A stretch of 47,961 bases of DNA from DATATV01 sp035551355 (GCA_035551355.1 DASZNF010000083.1:1-47961), one strand, 5' to 3'. Counted from the stretch's first letter, positions 26,478 through 34,845 are shown. Numbers and translations: made by a program. Notes: generated by a model from the sequence alone, not told the origin.

Positions 26478-27418
26478 GATGTCACCTCGGCGGGCCAGTC
26501 GCCGACCGTGTGCACCAGGCCGTCGCAGTCCACCAGCCGGGCGGCCAAATCGTTGCGCCGCAACCAGTCCAGCGCGGGCTCGCCGCGCACCAGGGACGCG
26601 GTGGTCGCGGTGTTGGCGGTGACGCAGGTGGCCGCGGCCACCGACACGGTCCGCCAGGTCGCCCTGGCCGGCAGGCAGGTGGCCGGGTCGATGATGTGGT
26701 GCAGCCGCCGCCCGCCGCGCCGCCACCAGCGGGACAGCGTGCTGGAGGTGGCCAGCGCGGCCCCCTCGGCCAGAGTGACCGTGGTTTCCGGTTCGCCGGG
26801 GCGGTCGCGCACCAGCACCTGCCAGCCGCCCAGCGGGGCCGGGCCCGCGGTGGCGATGTCGCCGCCCAGGCTGACCAGCACGCCGACATCGCAGTACTGG
26901 TGCACCAGCGCGGCGCACCGGTCCGCGGCCGAGGCCTTGGCGGTGGCGCCCAGGTCCACGGTGACGCCGGCGGGCACGGTCAGCCACTGGCCCTCCAGCC
27001 GGATGCGCTTCCACCCGGGCACCCGCCGCCGCACCGGCGGCAGCGCGGGCCCGTCGGCGGGCAACCGGTCCAGGTCGCGGTCGTAGCCGAGGTCGGCCAG
27101 GATGCCGCCGACCGTGGGGTCGATGTCCCCGCTGGTCAGCCGTGCGGCCTCCAGCGCCTCGCCGACCAGTTCGGCCAGCAGCCGCGAGACCCGGACCGGT
27201 TGCCCGGCCGGCAGCCGGTTCAGTTCGGCGTCCGGCCGGAACCGGCTGCACGCCAGTTCCACGTCGCGCAGCACGGATTCGGTCAGCCGCCGGGCCACCG
27301 GCAGCGCGCCGGCGTCGGTGACCACCAGCCGGGCGGTGGTGGTCCACACCGGCCATTCGGCGGCCACCGGTCTGCCGGCGGTCGCCTCCGCGGTTCGGTC
27401 CACTGTGGACATGGTCAT
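26474..27418 (-). CDS. FAD:protein FMN transferase (ApbE family)
   Basis: Protein of 314 residues of the ApbE family, which moves FMN from FAD to a Thr/Ser of a target protein. Family motifs visible are FRPDAELNRLP, DLGATAKASAADR (usual DLGGIAKGYAVD), SLGGDIA and HHIIDPATCLPA. Unlike most ApbE proteins it has no signal peptide or lipobox, so it looks cytoplasmic. No FMN-binding domain with the usual SGAT acceptor is encoded in this operon, so the target is unknown. ATG 27418 overlaps the upstream stop (TGATG). A third in-frame ATG two codons later is also possible. Confidence 0.88.
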   Translation of the reverse strand: MTMSTVDRTAEATAGRPVAAEWPVWTTTARLVVTDAGALPVARRLTESVLRDVELACSRFRPDAELNRLPAGQPVRVSRLLAELVGEALEAARLTSGDIDPTVGGILADLGYDRDLDRLPADGPALPPVRRRVPGWKRIRLEGQWLTVPAGVTVDLGATAKASAADRCAALVHQYCDVGVLVSLGGDIATAGPAPLGGWQVLVRDRPGEPETTVTLAEGAALATSSTLSRWWRRGGRRLHHIIDPATCLPARATWRTVSVAAATCVTANTATTASLVRGEPALDWLRRNDLAARLVDCDGLVHTVGDWPAEVTS

Positions 27419-27732
27419 CACGACCCGCTCGACACGGCGTTGCCGCCGCTGCCGTTGCCGCCGTACACCAGCGACCCGGACGAGCCGCTGGTGTCCCCCG
27501 ACGAACCGGAGCCGCTGGACGAACCGCTGTTCGTCGAACCGGTGCTGCCGCTGGTGGAACCAGAGTTGGTCGAGGAACCGTTGGTGGCGGTGGACACGGT
27601 GGCCGACTTGGCCGCGGCCGTGTCGGCGTGCGCGATCGCGGCCACGCCGACCGTGCCGGCGATGCCGGTCGCGGCCAGCGCGGTGGTCAGCACCCCGATC
27701 CGCCGTAGTCCCCGTTCCCGGGTGTTGTCCAT
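27418..27732 (-). CDS. small secreted Ser/Gly/Thr-rich protein
   Basis: Protein of 104 residues. A signal peptide (RRIGVLTTALAATGIAGTVGVAAIAHA) ends near HADTA, followed by a low-complexity tail of Ser, Gly, Thr and Asn with only one Tyr and no Cys. No known domain is seen. Being co-transcribed between a membrane protein and ApbE, it could be an exported partner, substrate of glycosylation or acceptor of FMN on its many Thr/Ser, but none of these is shown. GAGGGGAAACC precedes the ATG. Confidence 0.72.
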   Translation of the reverse strand: MDNTRERGLRRIGVLTTALAATGIAGTVGVAAIAHADTAAAKSATVSTATNGSSTNSGSTSGSTGSTNSGSSSGSGSSGDTSGSSGSLVYGGNGSGGNAVSSGS

Positions 27733-27795
27733 GGTTTCCCCTCGCCTCTCTGGTTCTCCCGAAGCCGTCCGTCCTATATGGACGTACGGGTCGAT

Positions 27796-28566
27796 CTAGC
27801 TGCCGCCCGGGCCGCCATTGGGCATGCCTCCGGAGCCCATCCCTCCGGAGCCGTTCGGACCGCCCTCACCGCCGCCGGGGACGCCACCGGACCCACCCGA
27901 GCCCGAGCCGTTCCCGCCGCCCGAACCGGAACCCGAACCGGTCGCGGTGGTGGTGCCCTCGGTGACGTCGCCTGCGGTCGCGGTCTCGTTGTTGGTGCCG
28001 GACAGGGTGGCCACCACGGTCACCGTCTGACCGGTGGTCACACTGGTGGCGGTCTGGCCGTCGTCGGTGATCCGGGTGGCGGAGTTGATCACGTAGGTGC
28101 CGGTGTAGCCGTCGTCGCTGGCCACCGTGACCGAGGTCGAGCTCGCCTTGGTGACCTTGCCCTTCTGCAGCCGCTCGGTGGTGTAGCTGCCCGAGTTGGA
28201 CGACACCACGAAGTCACCGTGCAGCGCGCTGCCCAGCACGGCCAGGCCGGAGCTGCCGCTGCCGCCAATGCTGCTGGAACTGCGGTAACCACCCTGACCG
28301 CCCATGCCGCCACCCGGGAAGCCCGACGACGTCGAGGAAGTGCTGCTCCCCGAGGCCGAGGCGATGGCCACGCCACCGGCGGCCGCGATGACCACCGCGA
28401 CGCCGACCGCCACCGCGGTCTTGCGGCCGTTCCACTTCGGCCGCTCCTGCTTGGGCGCCGCGCCCCAGGTCTGCTGCTCCTCGGTGGGCGGCTCCGCGGG
28501 CGCCTGCTGCGGCGCTGCCGGCGGGGCAGGCTGGGCCGCGATGCGGTTGGTGTCCTCGAAACTCAC
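27796..28566 (-). CDS. single-span membrane protein with DUF5666-like domain
   Basis: Protein of 256 residues and first gene of the leftward redox operon. A Pro/Gln-rich cytoplasmic N-terminus (1-48) is followed by one membrane segment (about 50-70) and a Ser/Gly linker. An extracytoplasmic beta domain at 115-190 (GKVTKASSTSVTVASDDGYT, TRITDDGQTATSVTTGQTV) resembles DUF5666. A Gly-rich tail with a repeated GSGG/GGMP pattern completes it. Function is unknown. GTG 28566 is preceded by AGGAGG nine bases earlier; longer frames upstream run through the promoter. Its promoter region carries a set of CACAG repeats on the minus strand. Confidence 0.75.
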   Translation of the reverse strand: MSFEDTNRIAAQPAPPAAPQQAPAEPPTEEQQTWGAAPKQERPKWNGRKTAVAVGVAVVIAAAGGVAIASASGSSTSSTSSGFPGGGMGGQGGYRSSSSIGGSGSSGLAVLGSALHGDFVVSSNSGSYTTERLQKGKVTKASSTSVTVASDDGYTGTYVINSATRITDDGQTATSVTTGQTVTVVATLSGTNNETATAGDVTEGTTTATGSGSGSGGGNGSGSGGSGGVPGGGEGGPNGSGGMGSGGMPNGGPGGS

Positions 28567-28635
28567 AGCGGGTGTCCTCCTGACGTCAACATCGGCCGGT
28601 TGCCGCGTTGTTGACTGCCAGCTTCGAAGGCGCAC

Positions 28636-28674
28636 CTGTGTGATTGCTGTGCCGTCCATAGGGTGTGCCTGTGA
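28636..28674 (-). promoter_or_regulatory. response-regulator box D (11-bp direct repeats), toward redox operon
   Basis: Read on the minus strand, hexamers TCACAG, CCCTAT, GCACAG and ACACAG start every 11 bases (plus-strand positions 28669, 28658, 28647, 28636). Three of the four match the (N)CACAG unit seen in boxes A, B and C. The orientation points to the DUF5666-redox operon. Confidence 0.55.
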
Positions 28675-28689
28675 TCGTGCAAACGATCA
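28672..28689. promoter_or_regulatory. 18-bp dyad in the divergent promoter region
   Basis: TGATCGT-GCAA-ACGATCA, a perfect inverted repeat with 7-base arms and a 4-base centre, lies between boxes D and A. It does not share the CACAG motif and may bind a second regulator. Confidence 0.45.
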
Positions 28690-28720
28690 TCGACAAGGCC
28701 ACACACCAGGCCGTTCGCGT

Positions 28721-28759
28721 TCAAAGCTGGTACACAGGAATGACACAGTCCCGGCACAA
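28721..28759 (+). promoter_or_regulatory. response-regulator box A (11-bp direct repeats), toward the two-component genes
   Basis: Hexamers TCAAAG, ACACAG, ACACAG and GCACAA start at 28721, 28732, 28743 and 28754, exactly 11 bases apart. This is the geometry of OmpR/PhoB-type sites, bound head-to-tail on one face of the helix. It lies just upstream of the response regulator gene, suggesting autoregulation. Confidence 0.65.
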
Positions 28760-28782
28760 CGGCAGGAACGAAGATTCCCCGC

Positions 28783-29562
28783 ATGGTCACGATGAACACG
28801 ACTCCCGGTCCGAACCACCGCGCTGCCGGGACGGGCGAGCCCGGCGGTCGCACCGACCTACGGCGGGCCGACGGGCAGCCGGTGCGGGTGCTGGTGGTGG
28901 ACGACGAGGCGACGCTGGCCGAGTTGGTCACCATGGCCCTGCGGTACGAGGGCTGGGACGTGCGCAGCGCGGGCGACGGCGCCGGCGCGGTCAAGCTGGC
29001 CCGGGAGTTCCGGCCGGACGTCGTGGTGCTGGACATCATGCTGCCCGACCTGGACGGCCTCGAGGTGCTGCGCCGGATGCGGACCGAGGCCCCGCACCTG
29101 CCGGTGTTGTTCCTGACCGCCAAGGACGCGGTGGAGGACCGGATCGCCGGGCTGACCGCGGGCGGGGACGACTACGTGACCAAGCCGTTCAGCCTGGAAG
29201 AGGTGGTGTTGCGGCTGCGCGGACTGCTGCGCCGCATGCACGTGGCCGCCGAGGCGTCCGGTTCGCTGCTGGTGGTCGGTGACCTGACCCTGGACGAGGA
29301 CAGCCGGGAGGTGCGCCGGAGCGGCCAGGCCGTGCAGCTCACCGCGACCGAGTTCGAGCTGCTGCGGTTCCTGATGCGCAACGCGCGCCGGGTGCTGTCC
29401 AAGGCGCAGATCCTCGACCGGGTGTGGAACTACGACTTCGGCGGCCAGGCCAACATCGTCGAGCTGTACATCTCCTATCTGCGCAAGAAGATCGACGCCG
29501 GCCGCGAACCGATGATCCACACCATGCGCGGAGCCGGGTATGTCCTCAAACCGGCGAACTGA
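28783..29562 (+). CDS. OmpR-family response regulator
   Basis: Protein of 259 residues. An N-terminal tail is followed by a receiver domain with acidic pocket VVDDE, phospho-acceptor Asp84 in VVLDIMLPD, conserved Thr in FLTAKD and Lys in TKPFS. The C-terminal winged helix has TATEFELLRFLMRNARRVLS and a wing ending HTMRGAGYVLKPAN, typical of the PhoB/OmpR group that binds direct repeats. The histidine kinase start overlaps the end of this gene by 23 bp, so they form one unit. The ATG at 28792 may be the true start: it would stand 38 bases after the last CACAG repeat, close to the 40 in box B. Confidence 0.93.
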   Translation: MVTMNTTPGPNHRAAGTGEPGGRTDLRRADGQPVRVLVVDDEATLAELVTMALRYEGWDVRSAGDGAGAVKLAREFRPDVVVLDIMLPDLDGLEVLRRMRTEAPHLPVLFLTAKDAVEDRIAGLTAGGDDYVTKPFSLEEVVLRLRGLLRRMHVAAEASGSLLVVGDLTLDEDSREVRRSGQAVQLTATEFELLRFLMRNARRVLSKAQILDRVWNYDFGGQANIVELYISYLRKKIDAGREPMIHTMRGAGYVLKPAN

Positions 29563-31303
29563 CCGCGCGAGCCGGGCGGCGCGCTGGCGAGGCCCGGCCG
29601 GGTGGTCGCTGCGGGCCCGGTTGCTCGCCGAGCAGATTCTGCTGGTCTCGGTCGTGTGCATCATCATCGGCGCGGCCACCCTGCTGTTCCTGCACCAGTT
29701 CCTGTACAGCCAGACCGCGACCCAGCTGGAGGGCGCGTTCAAGGGCGCGGTCGCCTCGCAGTCGCAGCCACATGGCAATCCCTTCCCCGGCCACGCGTCC
29801 AACCCGGCCGACGGCCGCGATCAGGGGCCCGGCCCGGAATTCCTGGGCGGTCCCTCCGGTTTCGGCTCGGTCGGCCTGGTCATGCAGGCCGACGGCACCA
29901 TCACGGCGGGCATCAGCAACTCGTTCGGCCAGGGCGGAGACGCGACCAGCAGCCTGACCGCCGGTGAAGTGGCCACGTTGAAGGGCGTCACCCCCAACTA
30001 CAGCGTGCAGGAAATCTCCCTCGGCGACCGCGGCGACTTCCTGGCCATCGCCACCAAGATCCCGGACAAGGGGACGACCGTGGTGCTGGGCGTGCCGTTG
30101 TCCTCGGTGAACAGCACGCTCACCGACGTCGGCCTGGTGTTCGTGATCGTGGCCGGCGCGGGCCTGCTGCTGGTCGGGTTGATCGGCGGGCTGATCATCC
30201 GGCGCACGCTGCGGCCGCTGCGCCGGGTCGCGGCCACCGCGGGCCGGGTGGCCGAGCTGCCGCTGGACCGCGGCGAGGTGGCGCTGTCGGTGCGGGTGCC
30301 CGAGGTGGACACCGATCCGCGCACCGAGGTCGGCCAGGTCGGCTCGGCGCTGAACCGGATGCTCGGGCACATTGCGCACGCGCTGTCCGCCCGGCAGGCC
30401 AGTGAGATGCGGGTGCGCCAGTTCGTCGCGGACGCCAGTCACGAGCTGCGCACCCCGCTGGCCGCCATCCGCGGTTACGCCGAACTGGCCCAGCGCAAGG
30501 AGGCCGACACCCCGGCCGAGGTGACCCACGCGCTGCGCCGGGTGGAGTCGGAGTCGGCCCGGATGACCACGCTGGTGGAGGACCTGTTGTTGTTGGCCCG
30601 CCTGGATTCCGGGCGTCCGCTGGACCGCGAGACGGTCGACCTGTCGATGCTGGTCATCGAGCGGGTCGGGGACGCGCACGTGGCCGGGCCGGAGCACCGC
30701 TGGCAGCTGGAACTGCCCGACGAGCCGGTCACGGTCACTGGTGATGTCCAGCGCCTGCACCAGGTTCTGGCCAATCTGCTGACCAACGCCCGCAACCACA
30801 CCCCGCCGGGCACCACGGTGACCACCTCGGTGACCGTGTCCCCGCACGGCGAGGCGGTGCTGACCGTGCTGGACAACGGCCCCGGTATTCCGGCCGATCT
30901 GTTGCCGCAGGTGTTCGACCGGTTCGCCCGGGGCGACACCTCACGTTCCCGCGCCGCCGGCTCCACCGGGCTGGGCCTGGCCATCGTGTCCGCGGTGGTC
31001 AGCGCGCACCATGGCACCGTGTCGGTGGAGAGCCGGCCCGGCCGCACCGCGTTCATCGTGCGACTTCCCGACGCCAGCCAGGTTTCGGCGTTATCGTCGT
31101 CCACAAAGGACGATGGCGCGGACGTCGAGACGACCATGCCGATCGCGCTGCCCGACGGGCCGCCGATCCAATGGCCGACCGAGTACGGCAACACCCAACC
31201 CCATCCGCTGCCGCAGGCCACGCACAGTCCCCGCACAGCCTCGGCACAACCGTCACGTAGGTGGCACCTCGAAAGTGGACGGCATGACCGCGCTCGCCCC
31301 TGA
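29540..31303 (+). CDS. sensor histidine kinase with HAMP domain
   Basis: Membrane kinase of 587 residues. A first membrane helix at about 29-53, an extracytoplasmic sensor of about 140 residues rich in Gly/Pro/Asn, a second helix near 197-222 and a HAMP linker precede the catalytic part. His301 in DASHELRTPLAAIRGYAEL is the phosphorylated residue, followed by N box LANLLTNARNHTP, DNGPGIP, FDRFARGD and GSTGLGLAIV. The signal is unknown; redox state or envelope condition is a guess from the neighbours. The last 70 residues are low-complexity and cover box B and the start of the next gene, so the C-terminus is shaped by regulatory DNA. Confidence 0.92.
   Translation: MSSNRRTDRASRAARWRGPAGWSLRARLLAEQILLVSVVCIIIGAATLLFLHQFLYSQTATQLEGAFKGAVASQSQPHGNPFPGHASNPADGRDQGPGPEFLGGPSGFGSVGLVMQADGTITAGISNSFGQGGDATSSLTAGEVATLKGVTPNYSVQEISLGDRGDFLAIATKIPDKGTTVVLGVPLSSVNSTLTDVGLVFVIVAGAGLLLVGLIGGLIIRRTLRPLRRVAATAGRVAELPLDRGEVALSVRVPEVDTDPRTEVGQVGSALNRMLGHIAHALSARQASEMRVRQFVADASHELRTPLAAIRGYAELAQRKEADTPAEVTHALRRVESESARMTTLVEDLLLLARLDSGRPLDRETVDLSMLVIERVGDAHVAGPEHRWQLELPDEPVTVTGDVQRLHQVLANLLTNARNHTPPGTTVTTSVTVSPHGEAVLTVLDNGPGIPADLLPQVFDRFARGDTSRSRAAGSTGLGLAIVSAVVSAHHGTVSVESRPGRTAFIVRLPDASQVSALSSSTKDDGADVETTMPIALPDGPPIQWPTEYGNTQPHPLPQATHSPRTASAQPSRRWHLESGRHDRARP
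31211..31249 (+). promoter_or_regulatory. response-regulator box B (11-bp direct repeats), toward first GT-C gene
   Basis: CCGCAG, GCACAG, GCACAG and GCACAA start at 31211, 31222, 31233 and 31244. The three good units are 11 bases apart. The box lies inside the 3' end of the kinase gene and 40 bases (from the last unit) before the ATG at 31284. Confidence 0.65.
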
Positions 31304-33416
31304 CACCAGGGCCTCCGATTCGCCTGACGAAGAACATCCCGCCCGCTGGCGCCGGCTGCTGCTGGGCAAGCCAAGCGATCCGCGCTGGGTGCGGCCCGCG
31401 CTGTACGCGCTGCTGATCGCGACCGCGCTGCTGTACATCGTCGGTCTCGGCGCGTCGGGCTGGGCCAACCAGTTCTACTCGGCGGCGGTGCAGGCCGGCA
31501 CGAGCAGCTGGAAGGCGATGTTCTTCGGCTCCAGCGACGCGGCCAACGCGATCACCGTGGACAAACCGCCCGCGGCGCTGTGGATCATGGACATCTCGGC
31601 CCGGATCTTCGGGGTCAACGCCTGGAGCATTCTGGTGCCGCAGGCGCTGGAGGGGGTCGCCTCGGTCGGCCTGCTGTATGCCACGGTGCGCCGCTGGTAC
31701 TCCCCCGGCGCGGCGCTGATCTCCGGGGCCGCGCTGGCCGTGACCCCGGTCGCGGTGCTGATGTTCCGGTACAACAACCCGGATTCGCTGCTGGTGCTGC
31801 TGTTGATCGCGGCCACCTACGCCACCGTGCGGGCGCTGGAGAACGCGAGCACCAAATGGCTGGTGTGGGCCGGGGTGTTCCTCGGTTTCGGCTTCATCAC
31901 CAAGATGCTGCAGGCGTTCCTGATCGTGCCGGTGATCGCGGTGGTCTACCTGGTCGCCGCGCCCACCGGGCTGGGCCGGCGGATCCGGCAGGTGCTGCTG
32001 GCCGGGGTGGGCATGGTGGTCGCCGCCGGCTGGTGGGTGGCGATCGTGGCGCTGATCCCGGCCGCCGACCGCCCCTACATCGGCGGCTCGCAGACCAACA
32101 GCGTGCTCGAACTCGCCTTTGGCTACAACGGTTTCGGCCGGTTGACCGGGGACGAGACCGGTGGGCTGGGCAACACCAACCAGGGCGTTGGCTGGACCCG
32201 GTTGTTCGAAAGCGAGATGGGCGGCCAGATCTCCTGGCTGCTGCCGGCCGCGCTGATCCTGCTGGTGGCCGGACTGTGGTTCGCCGGCCGTGCCCCGCGC
32301 ACCGACCGCACCCGGGCCGGTTTCCTGATCTGGGGAGGCTGGCTGGTGATCACCGGCGTCGTGTTCAGCCTGTCCAACGGCATCATCCACCCCTACTACA
32401 CGGTGGCCCTGGCCCCGGCGATCGCCGCGCTGGCCGGGATGGGCGTTGGCCAGTTGTGGCCGCGGCGGGGCGAGATCGCGGCGAACCTGGTGCTGGCCGG
32501 GACGCTCGCGGTCACCTCGATCTGGGCCGCGGTGCTGCTGGGCCGAAGCTCGGACTGGCAGCCCTGGCTGCGGGTGGCCGTGCCGGTGGCCGGGCTGATC
32601 GCGGCGGTACTTTTGTTGCTGCACAACCAGGTCGGCCAGCTGATGGTGAAGGCCGCGGCGGTGGTGGCGCTGATCGCCGGGCTGGCCGCGCCGACGGCCT
32701 ACGCGGTGGACACCGCGGCCACCACGCACAACGGCGCGATCCCCTCGGCCGGACCGGCCAGCCTGGGCGGCTTCGGCGGCATGGGCGGCGGACCCGGCGG
32801 CGGCGGCGGTTTCGGTGGCCGGGGTGGCAATCGCGGCGGCAACGGCGGCACGGGCGGCTTCCCCGGCGGCGGCAACTCCACCGGCGGTCTGCCGGGTGGC
32901 AACAACACCGGCAGCAACACCGGCGGAACCGGCAACGGAAATACCAGTGGCGCCAACGGAAACGGCAATGCCGGTGGGTTCGGCGGCGGCATGGCCGGTG
33001 GGCACGGCGGTGGCGGCATGGCCGGTATGGGTGGCCTGCTGGACGGCACCGCGGTCAGCGGCGAACTGTCCAGCCTGCTCAAGAAGAACGCAGGCGACTA
33101 CACCTGGGTGGCCGCTGCCGTCGGCTCCAACAACGCGGCCAGCTACCAGCTGGCCATCGACGACCCGGTGATGGCGCTGGGCGGCTACAACGGCACCGAC
33201 CCCTCGCCCACCCTGGCCCAGTTCGAGCAGTACGTGCAGGAGGGCAAGATCCACTACTTCATCGGCTCGGGCAGCGTCGGCTTCGGCGGCATGGGCGGAT
33301 CCACCAGCAGCGGCAGCAACGACGCCTCGGAGATCGCCAGCTGGGTGGCCAAGCACTACACCTCGACCACCGTGGGCGGCACCACGGTGTACGACCTGAC
33401 GAAGACGGCGAAGTAG
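31284..33416 (+). CDS. GT-C mannosyltransferase-like protein (YkcB/ArnT type), copy 1
   Basis: Integral membrane glycosyltransferase of 710 residues, PMT/ArnT (GT39-related) family. The N-terminal membrane part (about 35-480) has the conserved ITVDKPPAALW loop and many helices. A Gly/Asn-rich linker (about 490-590) with GGFGG and GNGN runs follows, then an extracytoplasmic C-terminal domain with DDPVMALGGYNGTDPSPTL, as in YkcA/YkcB proteins. It should use a polyprenyl-phosphate-sugar made by the GT2-GtrA neighbour and attach sugar to an outer acceptor. ATG 31284 lies in the end of the kinase gene. A strong hairpin follows its stop. The gene at 34914 is a paralogue. Confidence 0.87.
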   Translation: MTALAPDTRASDSPDEEHPARWRRLLLGKPSDPRWVRPALYALLIATALLYIVGLGASGWANQFYSAAVQAGTSSWKAMFFGSSDAANAITVDKPPAALWIMDISARIFGVNAWSILVPQALEGVASVGLLYATVRRWYSPGAALISGAALAVTPVAVLMFRYNNPDSLLVLLLIAATYATVRALENASTKWLVWAGVFLGFGFITKMLQAFLIVPVIAVVYLVAAPTGLGRRIRQVLLAGVGMVVAAGWWVAIVALIPAADRPYIGGSQTNSVLELAFGYNGFGRLTGDETGGLGNTNQGVGWTRLFESEMGGQISWLLPAALILLVAGLWFAGRAPRTDRTRAGFLIWGGWLVITGVVFSLSNGIIHPYYTVALAPAIAALAGMGVGQLWPRRGEIAANLVLAGTLAVTSIWAAVLLGRSSDWQPWLRVAVPVAGLIAAVLLLLHNQVGQLMVKAAAVVALIAGLAAPTAYAVDTAATTHNGAIPSAGPASLGGFGGMGGGPGGGGGFGGRGGNRGGNGGTGGFPGGGNSTGGLPGGNNTGSNTGGTGNGNTSGANGNGNAGGFGGGMAGGHGGGGMAGMGGLLDGTAVSGELSSLLKKNAGDYTWVAAAVGSNNAASYQLAIDDPVMALGGYNGTDPSPTLAQFEQYVQEGKIHYFIGSGSVGFGGMGGSTSSGSNDASEIASWVAKHYTSTTVGGTTVYDLTKTAK

Positions 33417-33433
33417 ATCCAGGTGTCAAGGGC

Positions 33434-33472
33434 ACGCGGCACCACCGGGAGTTTCTCCCGGTGGCGCCGCGT
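33434..33472 (+). terminator. intrinsic terminator after GT-C copy 1
   Basis: Left arm 33434-33451 and right arm 33455-33472 pair over 7 + 10 bases with one mismatch and a 3-base loop (CCACCGGGAG-TTT-CTCCCGGTGG core). It separates the GT-C gene from box C, so the GT2-GtrA gene must have its own promoter. Confidence 0.8.
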
Positions 33473-33495
33473 GGCGTCGGTCACATGGCAACGCT

Positions 33496-33523
33496 TCACA
33501 GGTGTGGCACAGGACGGCCACAC
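33496..33523 (+). promoter_or_regulatory. response-regulator box C (11-bp direct repeats), toward GT2-GtrA
   Basis: TCACAG, GCACAG and CCACAC start at 33496, 33507 and 33518, each 11 bases apart. It lies between the terminator and the GT2-GtrA start. Confidence 0.6.
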
Positions 33524-33536
33524 AGTGGGCATAGCG

Positions 33537-34829
33537 ATGAACAGCATCGTTTCAGCCATGACCCTCACGCTGCCCTCCGACGACGTTGAAGGACACGAAC
33601 CAGCGACGAACGGGAGCGCCGAGCCCATTGACACCAACGTGACCTCGCCGGTGCTCGACGTCGTGGTTCCGGTCTACAACGAGGAAGCCGACCTGGAGCC
33701 GTGCGTCCGGCGGCTGCACGCGCACCTGAAGGATCATTTCCCGTACCCGTTCCGGATCACCGTGGCCGACAACGCGAGCATCGACAACACGCTCGTGGTG
33801 GCCAGATCCCTGGCCGCCGAGTTGCCCGAGGTGGCGGTCAACCACCTGGAGCTCAAGGGCCGCGGCCGGGCGCTGCGCACCGTCTGGTCGGCCTCGGACG
33901 CGCCGATCCTGGCCTACATGGATGTGGACCTGTCCACCGACCTGGCCGCGCTGCTGCCGCTGGTCGCGCCGCTGATCTCCGGCCACTCCGACCTGGCCAT
34001 CGGCAGCCGCCTGGCCCGCGGCTCCCGGGTCGTGCGCGGACCCAAGCGGGAGATCATCTCCCGTTGCTACAACCTGATCCTGCGCAGCACCCTGGCCGCG
34101 CGGTTCTCCGACGCGCAGTGCGGGTTCAAGGCCATCCGCGCCGATGTCGCCCGGCGGCTGCTGCCGTTGGTGGAGGACACCGGCTGGTTCTTCGACACCG
34201 AGCTTCTGGTCATCGCCGAGCGCTCCGGGCTGCGCATCCACGAGGTCCCGGTGGACTGGGTGGACGACCCGGACAGCCGCGTGCACATCGTGTCCACCGC
34301 GGTGGCCGATCTCAAGGGGGTGGTGCGGCTGCTGCGCGCGTTCGGCAGCGGCCGGCTCCCGGTCAGCGAGATCCGGGCCCAGTTGGGCCGGGCCCCGCTG
34401 GAGCCGGTCACCCCGGGCGTGCCGGCCGGGCTGACCCGCCAGGTGGTGCGGTTCGCCGCCATCGGCGTGGCCAGCACCCTGGCCTACCTGGTGCTCTACG
34501 TGCTGATGCGGGCTCCGCTCGGTGCGCAGGGCGCGAACTTCGTGGCGCTGTTGTTCACCGCGATCGCCAACACCGCGGCCAACCGCAGGCTCACCTTCGG
34601 CGTCCGCGGTCAGCGCGGTGCCGGGGTGCACCAGTTCCAGGGCCTGATCGTGTTCGCCCTCGGCTGGGTGCTGACCAGCGGCTCGCTGGCCGTCCTCAAC
34701 AGCGTCACCACCCCGAGCCGGCCGCTGGAGCTGGCCGTGCTGGTGCTGGCCAACCTCGCCTCCACCGTGTTGCGGTTCGTGCTGTTCCGCGCCTGGGTGT
34801 TCCGCCCGCGCCGCCAGCCCGCCCGCTGA
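33537..34829 (+). CDS. GT2 polyprenyl-phosphate glycosyltransferase fused to GtrA flippase domain
   Basis: Protein of 430 residues. The GT2 domain (about 35-260) has VVPVYNEEADL, ADNASIDNT and the metal/nucleotide site MDVDLSTDL, as in DPM synthase/YkcC/GtrB enzymes that load sugar on polyprenyl phosphate. The C-terminal four-helix GtrA domain (from QVVRFAAIGVASTLAYLV to FRAWVF) is thought to move the lipid-linked sugar across the membrane. Together with the flanking GT-C proteins this makes a complete three-step surface glycosylation set. The start is uncertain: ATG 33537 or ATG 33558. The latter is 40 bases after the last CACAG repeat, as in box B. Longer frames run through the terminator and are rejected. 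Confidence 0.9.
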   Translation: MNSIVSAMTLTLPSDDVEGHEPATNGSAEPIDTNVTSPVLDVVVPVYNEEADLEPCVRRLHAHLKDHFPYPFRITVADNASIDNTLVVARSLAAELPEVAVNHLELKGRGRALRTVWSASDAPILAYMDVDLSTDLAALLPLVAPLISGHSDLAIGSRLARGSRVVRGPKREIISRCYNLILRSTLAARFSDAQCGFKAIRADVARRLLPLVEDTGWFFDTELLVIAERSGLRIHEVPVDWVDDPDSRVHIVSTAVADLKGVVRLLRAFGSGRLPVSEIRAQLGRAPLEPVTPGVPAGLTRQVVRFAAIGVASTLAYLVLYVLMRAPLGAQGANFVALLFTAIANTAANRRLTFGVRGQRGAGVHQFQGLIVFALGWVLTSGSLAVLNSVTTPSRPLELAVLVLANLASTVLRFVLFRAWVFRPRRQPAR

Positions 34830-34845
34830 ATCCCGCCCATCCGCG

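Noticed and set aside
27765..27789. Hairpin CCGT-CGTCC / GGACG-ACGG as a terminator between the DUF5666-like and Ser/Gly-rich genes
   Set aside because: The stem is short with a mismatch and no T-tract; the 63-bp gap is better read as within one operon.
33423..33536. N-terminal extension of the GT2-GtrA protein
   Set aside because: This stretch contains a strong terminator hairpin and the phased CACAG box, and the encoded residues match no GT2 start.
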